DNA of 64,000 bases. Source: Escherichia sp. ESNIH1 (lineage in GTDB: Bacteria > Pseudomonadota > Gammaproteobacteria > Enterobacterales > Enterobacteriaceae). Each line of letters starts with the position of its first letter. Positions within the stretch are counted from its first letter, which is position 1. The position numbers were made by a program, and so were the translations under genes. The DNA is taken from positions 1 to 64,000 of the forward strand of contig PQKR01000006.1 of NCBI GenBank assembly GCA_002918705.1. Reading direction: 5' to 3'. This document shows positions 63,240 to 64,000 of the stretch, one piece after another. The notes under the pieces were generated by a model, which worked only from the letters and a program-made list of their open reading frames with translations, was not told the DNA's origin and did not search any database.

Positions 63240-64000
63240 ATGAAACCAACCACCCTCTCCTGGCTGCAAAAGTGCAAGCAGGAACAGAAACGCTTCGCCA
63301 CCATCACCGCCTATGACTACAGCTTCGCTAAGCTTTTTGCTGAAGAGGGCATTAACGTCATGCTGGTCGGCGACTCGTTAGGGATGACGGTCCAGGGCCA
63401 TGACTCCACTCTGCCGGTGACGGTAGCGGATATCGCCTACCATACCCAGAGCGTACGCCGCGGTGCGCCGAACTGTCTACTGCTCGCCGACCTGCCGTTT
63501 ATGGCCTATGCCACCCCTGAACAGGCTTTCGCCAACGCCGCCACGGTGATGCGCGCCGGAGCCAACATGGTCAAAATTGAGGGCGGTCGCTGGCTGGCCG
63601 AGACGGTAACCATGCTGACCGAACGCGCCGTGCCGGTGTGCGGTCACCTGGGGTTAACGCCGCAGTCGGTGAACGTCTTTGGTGGCTACAAGGTGCAGGG
63701 GCGCGGCGACGCGGCCCAGACGCTATTTGATGACGCCCTGGCGCTGGAGGCGGCTGGCGCACAGCTGCTGGTGCTGGAGTGCGTGCCGGTTGCGCTGGCG
63801 AAGCGTATTACCGAGGCGCTGACTATTCCGGTGATTGGCATTGGCGCGGGCAACGTGACCGACGGCCAGATCCTGGTGATGCACGATGCGTTTGGCATCA
63901 CCGGCGGCCATATTCCTAAATTTGCCAAGAATTTCCTGGCTGGCACGGGCGACATGCGCGCTGCCGTGCGCCAGTACGTGAGTGAAGTCGAAGCGGGGAC
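63240..64000 (+). CDS. panB: 3-methyl-2-oxobutanoate hydroxymethyltransferase (partial, cut by window edge)
   Basis: First enzyme of pantothenate synthesis, transferring a hydroxymethyl group from 5,10-methylene-THF to alpha-ketoisovalerate. The ATG at 63240 follows AGGAAACGCT. About 253 codons are visible; the E. coli protein has 264, so only the last few residues lie beyond the window. TIM-barrel motifs seen: TAYDYSFA near 22, VGDSLGM near 43 with the metal-binding Asp, and VKIEGG near 112. panC and panD are expected further right. Confidence 0.96.
   Translation, partial: MKPTTLSWLQKCKQEQKRFATITAYDYSFAKLFAEEGINVMLVGDSLGMTVQGHDSTLPVTVADIAYHTQSVRRGAPNCLLLADLPFMAYATPEQAFANAATVMRAGANMVKIEGGRWLAETVTMLTERAVPVCGHLGLTPQSVNVFGGYKVQGRGDAAQTLFDDALALEAAGAQLLVLECVPVALAKRITEALTIPVIGIGAGNVTDGQILVMHDAFGITGGHIPKFAKNFLAGTGDMRAAVRQYVSEVEAG

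Overview
The window is a stretch of enterobacterial core chromosome. Almost every protein is recognisable at near-full length as an ortholog of the Escherichia coli K-12 block running from the rrnH leader to panB (about 3-5 min on that map), read here in the opposite orientation to the K-12 numbering. GC-rich codon use, REP elements and an E. coli-like gene order point to Enterobacteriaceae, closer to Enterobacter, Kosakonia, Cronobacter or Leclercia than to Escherichia itself; I cannot fix the genus. I see no mobile elements, phage genes, CRISPR array or tRNA genes.

Layout: positions 1-340 hold the promoters and antitermination leader of an rRNA operon whose 16S gene lies just beyond the left edge. 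Next come gmhB, the metNIQ methionine transporter behind a MetJ box, rcsF-trmO and proS. A convergent group follows (arfB, yaeQ; yaeP, rof; tilS, yaeR; ldcC). From 12.3 to 31.7 kb one long leftward series carries envelope and replication genes (uppS-cdsA-rseP-bamA-skp-lpxD-fabZ-lpxA-lpxB-rnhB-dnaE-accA), preceded by dxr, frr, pyrH, tsf and rpsB. It links isoprenoid carrier, phospholipid, lipid A, outer-membrane protein assembly and fatty-acid synthesis to DNA and protein synthesis. Rightward from 32 kb are map, glnD, dapD and yaeH; then cdaR, degP and dgt leftward; mtnN-btuF-yadS rightward; erpA and clcA leftward; hemL rightward; the fhuACDB ferrichrome system, mrcB and hrpB leftward; and thpR-sfsA, dksA-gluQ, pcnB-folK and a truncated panB rightward to the edge.

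Departures from the K-12 arrangement: nlpE/yaeF are missing between proS and arfB, and yaeI is missing between dapD and yaeH. FhuA has lost about 20 residues of its fourth surface loop, with the disulphide found there in E. coli. BamA surface loops differ. The pcnB AUU start codon is retained. The most interesting unexplained signal is a promoter-hairpin-terminator unit of about 65 nt between dxr and uppS. It looks like an independent small RNA or an attenuated leader for the uppS/cdsA/rseP/bamA series. No wholly new multi-gene system is evident.
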